In this document: positions 27,641-36,809 of the stretch, in pieces
Position numbering within the stretch: position 1 is the stretch's first letter
Layout: each line of letters opens with the position of its first letter
DNA from: Streptomyces sp. NBC_01231
GTDB taxonomy: Bacteria; Actinomycetota; Actinomycetes; Streptomycetales; Streptomycetaceae
Reading direction: 5' to 3'
Assembly: GCA_035999765.1 (NCBI GenBank)
Contig: CP108521.1
Coordinates: forward strand, 7,998,001-8,062,000
DNA: 64,000 nucleotides
Notes under the pieces: generated by a model
Told to the model about the DNA's origin: nothing
What the model saw: the letters and a program-made list of their open reading frames with translations, nothing else
Databases searched by the model: none
Made by a program: the position numbers and the translations under genes

Positions 27641-29401
27641 TCAGCGCCGCGCACGGGCCTGGGGCACCGAGAACGTGGCTGGGCCGGGCTTCAGTTTCGC
27701 CGCGTTGATCTGCATGAAGGTGTCGAGCCACGGCGCTCGGTCGCCACCGGTGGCGATGTCTTCAGCCGGGTTGTCCAGGGACAGATGGAGACGGGCGTTA
27801 CTGATCCGGATCTTTTGCTTGGAGGGGGTGTCGAGCCAATCGCCGGTGCGCACCGAGCCGATCTCCACGGCGAGGCGGTGGCCGGCCCGCAGGGTCCAGT
27901 CGGTCGACTTCAGGCCGATGTCCAGCCGGTCCCGGTCCAGCCGGGAGACTCGCTCGTCGAATGCGACAGCGTTGCCGTCCTCGTCCACGTCATACAGCTT
28001 GACCATCACGTTGCCCTCACCCTTGGCCGTCATGGTGACCCGGGGCGTGCCGGTGACCCGGGTGGCCGTCTCAAGAGGTCCGGACCAGACGAGGAAGCTC
28101 CCAGCGTCACGACCGGATTCCTGTTCCGGGGGTGTCGGCTGCGAACCCGCTCCGCTGTCCACGTACGAGCCATTGCCGAGACGGAGGTTCGCGGAGCGGT
28201 TCGCTGTGGGCCAGGACTTCTCCGCGCGCCAGTTGCCGAGGTTGTCCTGGACGGCGTAGTTCGGGAACTGGATCTTCGGGTCGATGCCCTTGAGGTGTTC
28301 GTCGAAGAAGGACAGTGTCTCCTTGAACCAGTTCGCGCGGCCCATCGCGAGCTTCCCGTCCTGCGTGCGCTCATTGCCGCGTACGTGGTCCCAGGGGCCG
28401 ACCCAGGCCCGTTGGGGGCCGCGGTGATTGTCGAGGAACTCCTCCATCCCCACGGGCAGGGTGTTGGTCTCGGCGGTGCCTTGAGTGAAGAGAAGCGGAG
28501 TGGCGGTGTCCTTCGCCTTCCTGGCCGGGCTGCGGTCCTTCCAGTACGGGTCGTCCGGATCACCGATGGAGGGGCCGAAGGAGTTGAGCACCAGGCACTC
28601 GGGGTGCTTCTTCTCGTACGCGGCATTGGTCCGGTACCGCTTGTCCTCGTCCGGCAACTGGGGCAGGCCCGCTATGCGGTTGTAGCTGGTGGGCAGCTGG
28701 ACGCTGTTCGGACGCGGCACGCCGTTGGAATGGAGCTGCTGATACAGATCCCAGATGGGCTCCTGGGCGACGACGGCTTTCAGCGCGTCGTGTTTCACGT
28801 TGTTGCCGAGGAGACCGGTGTAGGCGTCGAGGGACTTTCCGTACATTCCCACCGCTCCGGTGGACCAGGGCTGTTTCGCGCTCCAGTCGATCGCGGCCTT
28901 GACGTCGGCCTGGTCTCCTGGCCCGCCGAGGTCGAGACATCCGGTGGAGCCGCCGAAGCCACGGGTGTCCACCATGACGAAGGCGTACCCCTTGTCGAAC
29001 AGGTCGGTCCCCTCCAGGAGGTCCTGAAAGCGCTCCGAGGGGCCGGCGTGCTCCTCCTCGACCTCCATCGCCCCCGAGTGGCCGAAGTACGCGCCGGCCG
29101 ACAAGATGACAGGCACCTTCGCGCCCGCGGGGAGCTTCTCCGGAAGCAGAACATCGGCGTGCAGCTTGGTCGTGGAGCCGTCCGAGGAGGGGAAGTAGTG
29201 CTGGGTCCAGCGCGCCCCTTCCGGCACCCGCTCGTTCTCCTCGTGCGTGATCGAATCGGTAGCAGTGGCGACGGTCGTCCTCCCGGTTCGGCCGCCGTCG
29301 GTTTCCTGGTCCGGCGCGGCGACGGCGGCCCCTATGAGGCCGCAGGTCAGAGCGCAGGCCGTGAGCAGGGCTGCGGCGGTGGCGGCTGGTCGTTTCCTCA
29401 T
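27641..29401 (-). CDS. Secreted CocE/NonD family hydrolase (S15 X-Pro dipeptidyl-peptidase-like)
   Basis: 586 residues with a signal peptide (MRKRPAATAAALLTACALTC, hydrophobic to AVAAPDQ). S15 core: DVLLPEKLP, YAFVMVDTRGFGGSTGCLD, ADVKAAIDWSAKQPWSTG, nucleophile Ser190 in YGKSLDAYTG, and His in VGPWDHVRGNE. The acid usually near PLLFTQGTAETNTLP is Glu, not Asp, here. The C-terminal jelly-roll (FLVWSGPLETATRVTGTP to GSVRTGDWLD) is complete. ATG at 29401 has GGAG six bases upstream. Operator pair A1 lies 107 bp upstream. Divergent from the paralogous TetR at 29658. A decayed relative occurs at 55.7-56.2 kb. Confidence 0.9.
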   Translation of the reverse strand: MRKRPAATAAALLTACALTCGLIGAAVAAPDQETDGGRTGRTTVATATDSITHEENERVPEGARWTQHYFPSSDGSTTKLHADVLLPEKLPAGAKVPVILSAGAYFGHSGAMEVEEEHAGPSERFQDLLEGTDLFDKGYAFVMVDTRGFGGSTGCLDLGGPGDQADVKAAIDWSAKQPWSTGAVGMYGKSLDAYTGLLGNNVKHDALKAVVAQEPIWDLYQQLHSNGVPRPNSVQLPTSYNRIAGLPQLPDEDKRYRTNAAYEKKHPECLVLNSFGPSIGDPDDPYWKDRSPARKAKDTATPLLFTQGTAETNTLPVGMEEFLDNHRGPQRAWVGPWDHVRGNERTQDGKLAMGRANWFKETLSFFDEHLKGIDPKIQFPNYAVQDNLGNWRAEKSWPTANRSANLRLGNGSYVDSGAGSQPTPPEQESGRDAGSFLVWSGPLETATRVTGTPRVTMTAKGEGNVMVKLYDVDEDGNAVAFDERVSRLDRDRLDIGLKSTDWTLRAGHRLAVEIGSVRTGDWLDTPSKQKIRISNARLHLSLDNPAEDIATGGDRAPWLDTFMQINAAKLKPGPATFSVPQARARR

Positions 29402-29508
29402 GCGGTACTCCGGAGCTCGGGTAGGGGTGGGCTCGGAAGGGGATCACTCGCTGCGCAGGTCGGCCTTGCACAGCGAGCGGCAAAGGCCACCGCGCGGCGG
29501 GACCTTTC

Positions 29509-29539
29509 TGTCACTTAGTGACAGTGTCACTAAGTGACA
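29509..29539. promoter_or_regulatory. Operator pair A1 (TGTCACTTAGTGACA type)
   Basis: Two palindromes one base apart: TGTCACTTAGTGACA (29509-29523) and TGTCACTAAGTGACA (29525-29539), starts 16 bp apart. The first is part of a perfect 17-bp palindrome. Upstream of the CocE gene. The same architecture recurs at 58857-58887. Confidence 0.85.
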
Positions 29540-29599
29540 GGTATTGCAAGTGGATGCGCTTGAGTCCGGATCGAGGCGTGCGCACTGGCTGGCGTGCGG

Positions 29600-29632
29600 C
29601 GTCACTTAATGTCAATATGGCACTGAGTGAGC
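29600..29632 (+). promoter_or_regulatory. Operator pair A2 upstream of TetR1
   Basis: CGTCACTTAATGTCA (29600-29614), three bases, then TGGCACTGAGTGAGC (29618-29632): degenerate forms of the A1 palindrome, starts 18 bp apart, ending 25 bp before the TetR start. It closely matches pair B at 41610-41642. Confidence 0.7.
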
Positions 29633-29657
29633 GTGATGGTGAAAGGGTGGCGAAAAG

Positions 29658-30374
29658 ATGGCCGACGACGTGGTATCGACCGAACGCAGCCGTGGCGGGA
29701 TGAGTGAGCAGCGCCGCCGTCGTGTGCGTCTGGAGATCTCGCGGGAGGCGGCACGCCTGTTCTGGGCGCAGGGCGTCGACGGCACGAGCGGTGACCAGAT
29801 CGCCGAGGCGGTGGGCCTGTCGACCCGCACCATCTGGCGTCACTTCCGTAGCAAGGAGAGCTGCGCGGAGCCGATCGTTGCGCAGAGCGTGGAGTGGGAA
29901 CTGGCCACTCTGCGCAGTTGGCCGCTGCACCGCTCTTTGGAGGAGCACTTCGCCACGGAGGCGAAACGGTTGGTCAGCGAGATCAGCCCTTCGGAGCAGG
30001 CCGATGCCGGGCTGGGCGTCAAGATGATTCGATTGGCCGAGACCGAACCGGCCCTGCGCACGGCCTGGCTGATGGCCTGCGACCAGGTGGAACACGAACT
30101 GGCCGCGGTCATCGCGACTCGCCTCGGACTCAAGCTCGACGACCTACAGGTACGTCTGCACGCCGCGGCCGCCGCGGCCGCCCTGCGAGTCATCAACGAG
30201 TACGTCGGAGCCGGCCTTCTGGACGGCACCGATCCGCGGAAGCTCGGTGACGAGAGTTTCGCCTTCATTGCGGACGCTGTCCGCACGGCCACCGGGGGCG
30301 CCGTGGGCGACCCGGTCCAGGTCGACGAGGCGCCCGCCGCGCCGGACGAGGGCGCCGCCGATCGACAGGAGTAA
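29658..30374 (+). CDS. TetR family regulator TetR1, paralog of the one at 42590
   Basis: 238 residues. HTH region: RVRLEISREAARLFWAQGVD, SGDQIAEAVGLSTRTIWRHF, RSKESCAEPI. The stretch GLSTRTIWRHFRSKESCAEP is identical to the TetR at 42590-43243, and the ligand domains are also related (TAWLMACDQVEHELAAVIAT). The 15-residue N-terminal leader before MSEQRRRR is poorly conserved; ATG 29700 is an alternative start. Divergent from the secreted CocE hydrolase, with two operator pairs in the gap, so it is the best candidate repressor for these palindromes. Confidence 0.92.
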   Translation: MADDVVSTERSRGGMSEQRRRRVRLEISREAARLFWAQGVDGTSGDQIAEAVGLSTRTIWRHFRSKESCAEPIVAQSVEWELATLRSWPLHRSLEEHFATEAKRLVSEISPSEQADAGLGVKMIRLAETEPALRTAWLMACDQVEHELAAVIATRLGLKLDDLQVRLHAAAAAAALRVINEYVGAGLLDGTDPRKLGDESFAFIADAVRTATGGAVGDPVQVDEAPAAPDEGAADRQE

Positions 30375-30699
30375 GCGGTGCACCCTGAGCGGCACACTCC
30401 GATGGGCTCAGCCACGGAGGCAGGAGGGGACAAGGCCGCTGCTGCACGTACTGTGTACGCCGCTCAACCGCCGATCTCCCAGGGCAAGACAACGCCGTAG
30501 CGCCCATATGAACTCTGTGGCCCAGGGCGCTATTTCGGACAGTCCGACGAAGACCCCGGCTCTCCATCCCGGATACAGCGGCCGGTGGCGCCTGACCCTG
30601 CCCGGCGCCCTGGACCCGGGGAGCGTTTCTCCCTTGGCGACGAACAGGACCTTCGGCAAGCCCACCGTCCCAGTTCAGAGGCGTTCCCCGGCTATCTGA
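30375..30699. other. No gene recognised
   Basis: 325 bp between the convergent TetR1 and BBE-oxidoreductase genes; no convincing reading frame and no clear terminator hairpin seen. Confidence 0.5.
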
Positions 30700-32256
30700 T
30701 CACCCGTCGGACGGCCCCCTTGGTGAAAGCCCGAGGCCAACGTGGCCAATGTCCGACGACCCGATGCCGTTCTCCGGCGGGACCGCCGGCACCCCCGGAT
30801 GCTCCGGTTTCACGCCTGACACGGGCCTGGAACCGGCGTCGGCACTCCCGCTGGGGAGCGGCGTGGCGGCGAAGACGGAGTCCGGGTCGACCGCAGACTT
30901 CACGGCGAGCAAACGCTCGGTGTTCGGCCCGTAGGACTCCGCGACCTGGTCGGGAGTCTCCGGCCCCAGGAAGTTCACGTAGCCACCCGGCAACGAGAAC
31001 GGCTCAAGCGCCGTGTGCAACGCTTCCAGCCAGCGCAGGTGCGGGGACCTACCATCGCCGGCTCCTGCGTTGCCCTTGCTTTCGCCCTCCCACAATGAGA
31101 TCAGCTCGACCATCAGGTGCGGTTCGCGTCGGCCGAAAGCCGTCGAGCCGAGGGGCAGACGGGCGGCGGCACCATGGAACTGATGCCACACGATCGCTGA
31201 GAACGGTGAGGTGAACTCCTGGGCAGCCCGGTCCAGGACGGTCGCGATGGAGCCGGAGATGCTCTGGACGGTGCGCGTGCGAATCGCGCCCATCCGCCCG
31301 GGTGGGAACATGGTGTCCGTCGCGGCCAACGCCGCGGAACGGGCGACCGGTCCAATCTCGGCCAGCACGGGTGTACCGAGTCTGGCCAGGGCACGCACCG
31401 GCCCGTTCTCGGCGTTCCCCACCTCGATGTCCCCCGACCAGGTCGGCGCGACGTACACCGTCGGCTTCCCGTCCGGGCCGGGAAGGAACCCCACGTCCAC
31501 CGTCAGCTCATCCGGACAGTCCTGAAGGATCCCACCGAGGTCGGCGAGAACGTCGGCGCTCTGGACGATCGGGTACAAGATGGTGCCCGACACGACTGTC
31601 GGCACGGGGTGCAGACGGATCCGCGCCGAGGTCACGACACCGAAGTTGCCGCCGCCGCCCCGCAACGCCCAGAAGAGGTCCGGATGATGGTCGGCGTCGG
31701 TGTGCACTCGTGAACCGTCGGCCAGGACGACTTCGGCACCGAGCAGGTTGTCGGCCGCGAGCCCGAACTGCCCGATCAGGGGGCCGTATCCGCCGCCGAG
31801 CGTGAGGCCGACCATGCCGACTGCGCCCGCCGTTCCGGTGACCGCTGTCAGCCCCGCCCGCTCGGCAGCGGATACGACGTCGGACGAGAGCGCCCCGCCA
31901 CCTACCGTCGCGAAACGGCGGCCGATGTCGACCTGAACCTCCCGCATGTCAGTCAGATCGAGAACCAGTCCGCCGGGACGGAACGCCCGCCCCCAGAAGT
32001 CATGCCCCCCGCCGCGTACCGAGATCGGCACCCCATGGTTGCGAGACGCGCGTATCGCGGCCTGCACGTCAGCGGTGGTCGCGCACCGCACGACGACAGC
32101 AGGACGGACATCGACCGCTGCGTTGAACAACGCCACTGCTTTTGCGTACTCCGGCCCGTTGGTGAGCACACGGCCCGGAGGGATTGTGGACCGCAGCTCA
32201 GCCAGCAAGGCAGTGCTGACTGCGTAGGGGGCATCTGCATGGGCATGGGACTGCAT
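30700..32256 (-). CDS. FAD-linked oxidoreductase, berberine-bridge-enzyme (BBE) family
   Basis: 518 residues. PCMH-type FAD-binding domain: VVVRCATTADVQAAIRASRN, ISVRGGGHDFWGRA (His for covalent FAD), ATVGGGALSSDV, GLTLGGGYGPLIGQFGLAAD, DLFWALRGGGGNFGVVTS. The Cys that makes the second covalent FAD bond in many BBE proteins is not obvious (TGTAGAVGMVG). The BBE C-terminal segment YGPNTERLLAVKSAVDPDSV is present, but a roughly 45-residue Gly/Pro-rich tail follows FAATPLPSG and may be read-through into non-native sequence. ATG 32256 is chosen for GGAG six bases upstream. Substrate unknown. Confidence 0.9.
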   Translation of the reverse strand: MQSHAHADAPYAVSTALLAELRSTIPPGRVLTNGPEYAKAVALFNAAVDVRPAVVVRCATTADVQAAIRASRNHGVPISVRGGGHDFWGRAFRPGGLVLDLTDMREVQVDIGRRFATVGGGALSSDVVSAAERAGLTAVTGTAGAVGMVGLTLGGGYGPLIGQFGLAADNLLGAEVVLADGSRVHTDADHHPDLFWALRGGGGNFGVVTSARIRLHPVPTVVSGTILYPIVQSADVLADLGGILQDCPDELTVDVGFLPGPDGKPTVYVAPTWSGDIEVGNAENGPVRALARLGTPVLAEIGPVARSAALAATDTMFPPGRMGAIRTRTVQSISGSIATVLDRAAQEFTSPFSAIVWHQFHGAAARLPLGSTAFGRREPHLMVELISLWEGESKGNAGAGDGRSPHLRWLEALHTALEPFSLPGGYVNFLGPETPDQVAESYGPNTERLLAVKSAVDPDSVFAATPLPSGSADAGSRPVSGVKPEHPGVPAVPPENGIGSSDIGHVGLGLSPRGPSDG

Positions 32257-32332
32257 TGTCACTCCTGCGTGTCGCTCACGGGTGCGGCCGTCGACGGCGA
32301 CGTCGACGGCATGGAGCCGGAGACCGGCGCGG

Positions 32333-33094
32333 TCAACGAAGTTCGGAAGCGTTCCGCCCCGGTTGGAGCTGGGTGGACTCGTCCGCGATCACGTGGGTCC
32401 GGTGCAGAACGTCGAGCTGCGCCGGGTTGTACAGCTCACGCAGGACCGTCTCCATGGTCTCTCGAACGAATTTCTCCCCCCTCGGGGCGTCCGTGTACAG
32501 GTCGGGCAGGTCCGGGTGGTCCTGCCGCAGCCGGCGCAGGTAGGGCACCATCCGCTCCACGAGGTCTTGGCGGATGTGCTCGCCTGCGTCGGCGGGCAGT
32601 TCGCCGAACTCCCGATTGATCGGGTGAGCAGGCAGATTGCGCACCAGTGCACCGTAGGCTTGCAGCTGCTCGCCGTTCATCAATCGGGTCATGACCAGCA
32701 GGAACGAGCGGTCGGTCTCGGACAGCACCGTTGCTTCGCCGGGCGTGAGTTCCGTTGGCAGGTCGGCCGGGGCACGCAGGTCGATCAGTGCCGCGAGTTC
32801 GAGCCGGGCCCGCTGCAGCCGCTCGATGGTCGCGGCCAGCTCCGCGTCGAGCGTGCGCAGTGCCTGCCCGGGGTGCTCACCCTCGTCCACCGTCTCCGCG
32901 ATCTGGTTCAGCGAGAACCCGAGATCGACCAGACGCTTGACCCGCAGCAGGCGGACCAGGTGTGGCACGCCGTACTGCTTGTAGCCGTTGGCGCGACGCT
33001 CGGGCTCCGCCAGCAGCCCGACCTCGTGGTAGTGCCGTACCGCCCGCAGGCTGGTGCCGGCCAGCTCGGCGATCTCCCGAGTACTCCAGCTCAT
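32333..33094 (-). CDS. MerR family transcriptional regulator
   Basis: 253 residues. N-terminal MerR winged helix (TREIAELAGTSLRAVRHYHE, GLLAEPERRANGYKQYG, VRLLRVKRLVDLGFSL), coiled coil (ALRTLDAELAATIERLQRAR) and a long C-terminal effector domain. No metal-binding Cys, so probably a multidrug/organic-ligand type. ATG at 33094 starts MSWSTREIAEL; upstream frame is not coding. Last gene of the amidase-HIT-merR set, with a dyad of MerR type at its own promoter and another before the amidase. Confidence 0.92.
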   Translation of the reverse strand: MSWSTREIAELAGTSLRAVRHYHEVGLLAEPERRANGYKQYGVPHLVRLLRVKRLVDLGFSLNQIAETVDEGEHPGQALRTLDAELAATIERLQRARLELAALIDLRAPADLPTELTPGEATVLSETDRSFLLVMTRLMNGEQLQAYGALVRNLPAHPINREFGELPADAGEHIRQDLVERMVPYLRRLRQDHPDLPDLYTDAPRGEKFVRETMETVLRELYNPAQLDVLHRTHVIADESTQLQPGRNASELR

Positions 33095-33111
33095 GGTTCT
33101 CACCCAACACG

Positions 33112-33126
33112 GTGCCGCTACGGCAC
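33112..33126 (-). promoter_or_regulatory. MerR-type dyad at the merR promoter
   Basis: GTGCCG-CTA-CGGCAC (33112-33126), preceded on the minus strand by TTGACT, i.e. a dyad placed between -35 and -10, typical of MerR regulators. The same dyad occurs at 35280-35294. Confidence 0.75.
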
Positions 33127-33153
33127 AGTCAAGTCCTGTCTCTGACTGCGGGG

Positions 33154-33579
33154 TCAAAAGTCCCGTGCCTGTTCATAACCGAGTTCCAGCAGGGCGGCAC
33201 GGAGCTTTGCCGCTGCTTCAGCCAAAGCTGACTGATCCTCCTCCTGCTTGGCCTTGCTGAAATCAAAGTCGGACATGTCCCAGACCGGCGCGACGTGTAT
33301 ATGCAAATGCGGCACCTCAAAGCCTGCGATGACGAGGCCGGCACGCGGAGCGTTCCAAGCCCGCTGCACCCCTTGCCCCACGGCCTGGGCCACCTCGAAG
33401 CAACGCGCCAGTAGGGTCCCGTCAGCGTCCGTCCACCGGTCGACCTCACGCCGCGGCACAACAAGAGTGTGGCCAGGCCGCAACGGAGCGATGGATAGAA
33501 AAGCGACGATTTCCGGATCCTGCCAGACGAAGTGTCCGGGCAGCTCGCCGACGATAATGCGTGAGAATACAGTGGTCAT
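33154..33579 (-). CDS. HIT family nucleotide-binding protein
   Basis: 141 residues. Histidine triad HLHIHV (His91, His93, His95) and the upstream strand SIAPLRPGHTLVVPRREV define the family of nucleotide hydrolases/transferases. ATG at 33579 (MTTVFSRIIVGELPGHFVWQ) matches the usual family opening. It lies between the amidase (23 bp) and merR (59 bp), on the same strand. The exact substrate is unknown. Confidence 0.93.
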   Translation of the reverse strand: MTTVFSRIIVGELPGHFVWQDPEIVAFLSIAPLRPGHTLVVPRREVDRWTDADGTLLARCFEVAQAVGQGVQRAWNAPRAGLVIAGFEVPHLHIHVAPVWDMSDFDFSKAKQEEDQSALAEAAAKLRAALLELGYEQARDF

Positions 33580-33602
33580 ACGTGAAATTGTCCTCAGAGA
33601 CG

Positions 33603-35108
33603 TCAGGCCGCGGACGGCGAATCGGGCAACGACGGCCAGAGATGCGCCCACGGCCGCGCCCGCTCCAACTGCGCGGCCAGTGCCAGCAGCTCCGGCTCCG
33701 AACCCGGGCGCCCGACGAACTGGATTCCGAGCGGCAGCCCACTCGACATCCGGTAGAGCGGCACCGACGACGCCGGGCGCCCGGTCACGTTCGCCAGCTG
33801 AGTGAAGGGCGCGGGCTCAAGGTTCGCGACGGCCAGTTTCTCGACGAGGTTCATCCGCCCCAGCACACCGCCGATCCTGGCAGCCAGCAGCCCCCGTGCG
33901 GCGAGCCGGACCGGCAAGGCGAGATCGAACTCGCCGATCGGCCACGCCGGCCGGGCCATGGTCGGAGTGAGCAGCATGTCGTAGCGCTCGTGGAACGCGG
34001 CCAACGCCCGGGTGTGCTGGTGCCAGCGGGACTGCGTGGCCAGATACTCCGGCGCCGAAAGGCTCCGGCCGATCGCAGCCATCATCCGGGTCTCGATCTC
34101 GAAGTCGTCCTCGCCGCAGCCGGTGGACTCCCGTGCGGCCGTGACCTCGGCGGCGACCATCGCGAACCAGGCCGTGAGGAAGTCGGTGGCCAGGCGCTGC
34201 CCGTCGATGGCCGGGGCGGACTCCTCCACGACGTGTCCGAGTCCGGTGAGCAACTCCCCCGCATCCCGAACCAAGGCGGCGACCTGCGGATCAACCGGTC
34301 CGCCAAGCGGGGACTCCGTGCTCAGCCCGATCCGCAGCGGGCGTGGATCGTCGACGACGGCCTCGGCGTACGGACGCTCCGCCGGAGCCGCCCGGTACGG
34401 GTCCTCCGGTGCGGAGCCGGCCAGGACGTCGAGCATCGCGGCGGAGTCACGGACCGTGCGCGACAGCACGCCCTGCACTGCGGCGCCATGGAAGACCTCG
34501 TCGACCTCCGGCCCGGACGGGACGACGCCCCGCCCCGGCTTGAGCCCGAACAGCCCGCAGGCCGCAGCCGGAATCCGGATGGAGCCCCCGCCATCGTTCC
34601 CGCCCGCGACCGGGACGACTCCGGCCGCGACGGCCGCCGCGGACCCGCCGGAGCTGCCACCGGGCGTCCGCGACGGATCCCAGGGGTTGCGGGTCGGGCC
34701 CCCCGCGACCGGCTCGGTTATCGCGCGAGCACCGAACTCGGGGGTCGCGGTCCGGCCGAACACGACCAGACCGGCGTCGAGCCAACGCTGTACCACCGTG
34801 GACGTCTCCGGGCGCGGGAAGCGCGCCAGCGATCGATTCCCGCTGCCCGTCGGAACCCCGGCGAGGTGCTGGCCCAAGTCTTTGATCAGGAACGGGACGC
34901 CGGCGAACGGGCCCGCCAGCGGACTGCGAGCGCGGGCACGGGCATCGTCGTCGAGTCGGTGGCGGATCGCGTTGATCGTCGGCTCGACGGCGTCGGCACG
35001 GGCAATCGCCGCCTCAAGCACTTCAACCGGGCTCACCGCCCCGGACTTCACCAGCTCGGCCAGCCCGACGGCATCGTGCTCCCGGTACTCATCCCAAGTG
35101 ATGCCCAT
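33603..35108 (-). CDS. Amidase signature family amidohydrolase
   Basis: 501 residues. The Ser-cisSer-Lys triad is visible: Lys76 in FLIKDLGQ, Ser152/153 in PGGSSGGSAAAV, Ser176 in GGNDGGGSIRIP. Hydrolyses an amide (R-CO-NH2 or a linear amide); which one cannot be told. C-terminal motif GLPLGIQFVGRPGSEPELL is standard. ATG at 35108 has GGGAG ahead. First gene of amidase-HIT-merR; the upstream dyad at 35280 suggests MerR control. The + strand carries a 561-codon open frame here, which is a shadow. Confidence 0.93.
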   Translation of the reverse strand: MGITWDEYREHDAVGLAELVKSGAVSPVEVLEAAIARADAVEPTINAIRHRLDDDARARARSPLAGPFAGVPFLIKDLGQHLAGVPTGSGNRSLARFPRPETSTVVQRWLDAGLVVFGRTATPEFGARAITEPVAGGPTRNPWDPSRTPGGSSGGSAAAVAAGVVPVAGGNDGGGSIRIPAAACGLFGLKPGRGVVPSGPEVDEVFHGAAVQGVLSRTVRDSAAMLDVLAGSAPEDPYRAAPAERPYAEAVVDDPRPLRIGLSTESPLGGPVDPQVAALVRDAGELLTGLGHVVEESAPAIDGQRLATDFLTAWFAMVAAEVTAARESTGCGEDDFEIETRMMAAIGRSLSAPEYLATQSRWHQHTRALAAFHERYDMLLTPTMARPAWPIGEFDLALPVRLAARGLLAARIGGVLGRMNLVEKLAVANLEPAPFTQLANVTGRPASSVPLYRMSSGLPLGIQFVGRPGSEPELLALAAQLERARPWAHLWPSLPDSPSAA

Positions 35109-35279
35109 ACGAGTGCTCCCATCAGAGCGATAAGGTGCCCGGTCCGCGGCACGTCCAACGTCACGACGCCTCGGCCATCGGCGTCTCGGCCACGACCCCG
35201 CGCAGGTCTCGGCCGACCGGTCACGACCGCGTCAGACACTGCGTAGCGATGTTGATCAGCCCCAATCTGAGTCAACACT

Positions 35280-35294
35280 GTGCCGCGACGGCAC
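35280..35294 (-). promoter_or_regulatory. MerR-type dyad upstream of the amidase
   Basis: GTGCCG-CGA-CGGCAC, with TTGAGT immediately upstream on the minus strand, 172 bp before the amidase start. Only the three central bases differ from the merR promoter dyad. Confidence 0.72.
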
Positions 35295-35855
35295 ACTCAA
35301 GCTCATGGATAGCGGGATCACACCACGCCGAGTTCTGGGCGCAGCACCGGACGCGGGCACGCGATGAAGCTCACCTGACCGGAGGCAAAAGGGGTGTCCG
35401 GCTACCGGGCAGGCGTAGGCCCGTCGCCTTCTTGCTATGCCGGGTTGACGCCGTCAGTGGGCTGCGGCTGACGCGCCCCGTTTCGCGCGCTCTGGCCTTC
35501 CCGGCCCCGACCTGGCGCCTGACCCTCACCGTCGTCCGCGACGTACTCGCGCAGGTCCTCGGACATCGGCGTCCGACGACCCGCACCCGCGCAACCTCGA
35601 CGGCCGCGACCTCTACGGAAAGTCGGCGGCGAACTGAGCGAGACGGCTGGCGCGGGACAGGTCAACAGCTTCGGGGGCCTCTTCCTCTGCTCTGAGGAGC
35701 GTGGCGACCGCTTCGGTGCGCAGGCCGGCCTGCTTCTCGCTGATGGTCCGTGGTGAAGAGGTGGGCGCGGCGCTCGCGTGGGAGGCCGGCGAGGGCGGCA
35801 CCGGGGATGCCCTCCGCGACTCATGTCGAAAGCGGACTGCCCTATCGGCGCAGCG
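35295..35855. other. No gene recognised
   Basis: About 560 bp. Several overlapping open frames on both strands, none matching a family; one minus-strand stretch (TISEKQAGLRTEAVATLLRA) looks protein-like but I cannot place it. Probably gene debris. Confidence 0.45.
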
Positions 35856-36212
35856 TCAACTCGCCACGCTCGTAGATCCATCCCCACTGAGGAGGGTGCG
35901 CAGCCGGCGAGCTACGTCGGTGGTGCTGTGCCCGTCCCACACGGGCGCCGTCTCTACCTCGGGTACGTCACCGAACAACGACCAGCTATTGGCTCGGTAG
36001 TGATTGCTGACCTGCCCCGTGGGGAGCTGGGCCATGACTATGAACCAGCCGCCCCCGAAGCATGGTTCACCGTCGTGGTGCTTCCATGAGCGGACGACGG
36101 GGTACCCGGCGGCCAGCCACGCCCGGACTGCGTGTGCGTGGTAGAGCAGCCTGAATTCGTACATCTCGTCGAAGGTGTGGAACCCGTCGGAGATGCTGCC
36201 GGTGTCGGTCAT
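35856..36212 (-). CDS. Phage/plasmid-type hypothetical protein (WDGH motif)
   Basis: 118 residues: DGFHTFDEMYEFRLLYHAHA, WKHHDGEPCFGGGWFIVMAQ, VWDGHSTTDVARRLRTLL. This DGFHTFDE...WDGH(S/T)xxDV pattern is common in small actinophage and plasmid proteins of unknown function. ATG at 36212; no strong ribosome site. Isolated. A GC hairpin (AGCCCGCG/CGCGGGCT) lies just upstream. Confidence 0.68.
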   Translation of the reverse strand: MTDTGSISDGFHTFDEMYEFRLLYHAHAVRAWLAAGYPVVRSWKHHDGEPCFGGGWFIVMAQLPTGQVSNHYRANSWSLFGDVPEVETAPVWDGHSTTDVARRLRTLLSGDGSTSVAS

Positions 36213-36809
36213 TACTGGCTCCAGATTGTGTAGAGCCCGCGGCGCGGGCTTCGCCGCTAACACGCGGCGGGTCTTGCCCACATTGCCGGGCACCTCGGCA
36301 GCCTGGCCGGGCTGAAATGGTCAGCCCGAAAACGTAACTCAGGCCAGACTTCGTTGCAAGCGTTGTCTGCCGAGAGCCGCTCGAGTGAGGACCCGGGATA
36401 GCGGCGGCAGACTCAGGGACCGCTCGCAGATCGGCTTCTTGTGTACTGCACTCACAGCAGGGACGCCGACATCGTTGGCCCCGGCGCCGACAAAGTGTCC
36501 GCAGTGATGGCGGAGGGGCAGCCGCTCATCCGAGGGGCCAACAGTCCTCTGGCCCGCCTCAGGAGCCTGTTGGTTCGTGCGCCGCAATCCATGCCGCTGA
36601 GCAAGGACAACTGTGCCTGGGCCGAACGTGTCGCGCTGGCCGTAGAATCGACCCTTTCCGGGTCGCAGGAACGTGTCGCCGCTGTCGGCGCAACGCAGGT
36701 CCCGATCCGCCGAGCCCGCGTGACGACGGCGAGGCTCGACAAGGCCGCCAACCGCAGCCCCGTCGATCGAGGTGGTGAACTGGCGCAAGACGTAAAGGAT
36801 GTGTTGGTG
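36213..36809. other. No gene recognised
   Basis: About 600 bp upstream of the GrpB gene. Its frame is open through most of this stretch but the translation resembles nothing and I regard it as non-coding. Confidence 0.45.

Noticed and set aside
27578..29518. 646-codon + strand frame opposite the CocE gene
   Set aside because: Shadow; the minus strand gives a signal peptide and a full S15 enzyme.
33561..35246. 561-codon + strand frame opposite the amidase
   Set aside because: Shadow of the amidase gene; no motifs.
36441..36809. 120-residue N-terminal extension of the GrpB protein
   Set aside because: No similarity to the family, which starts near 36810.
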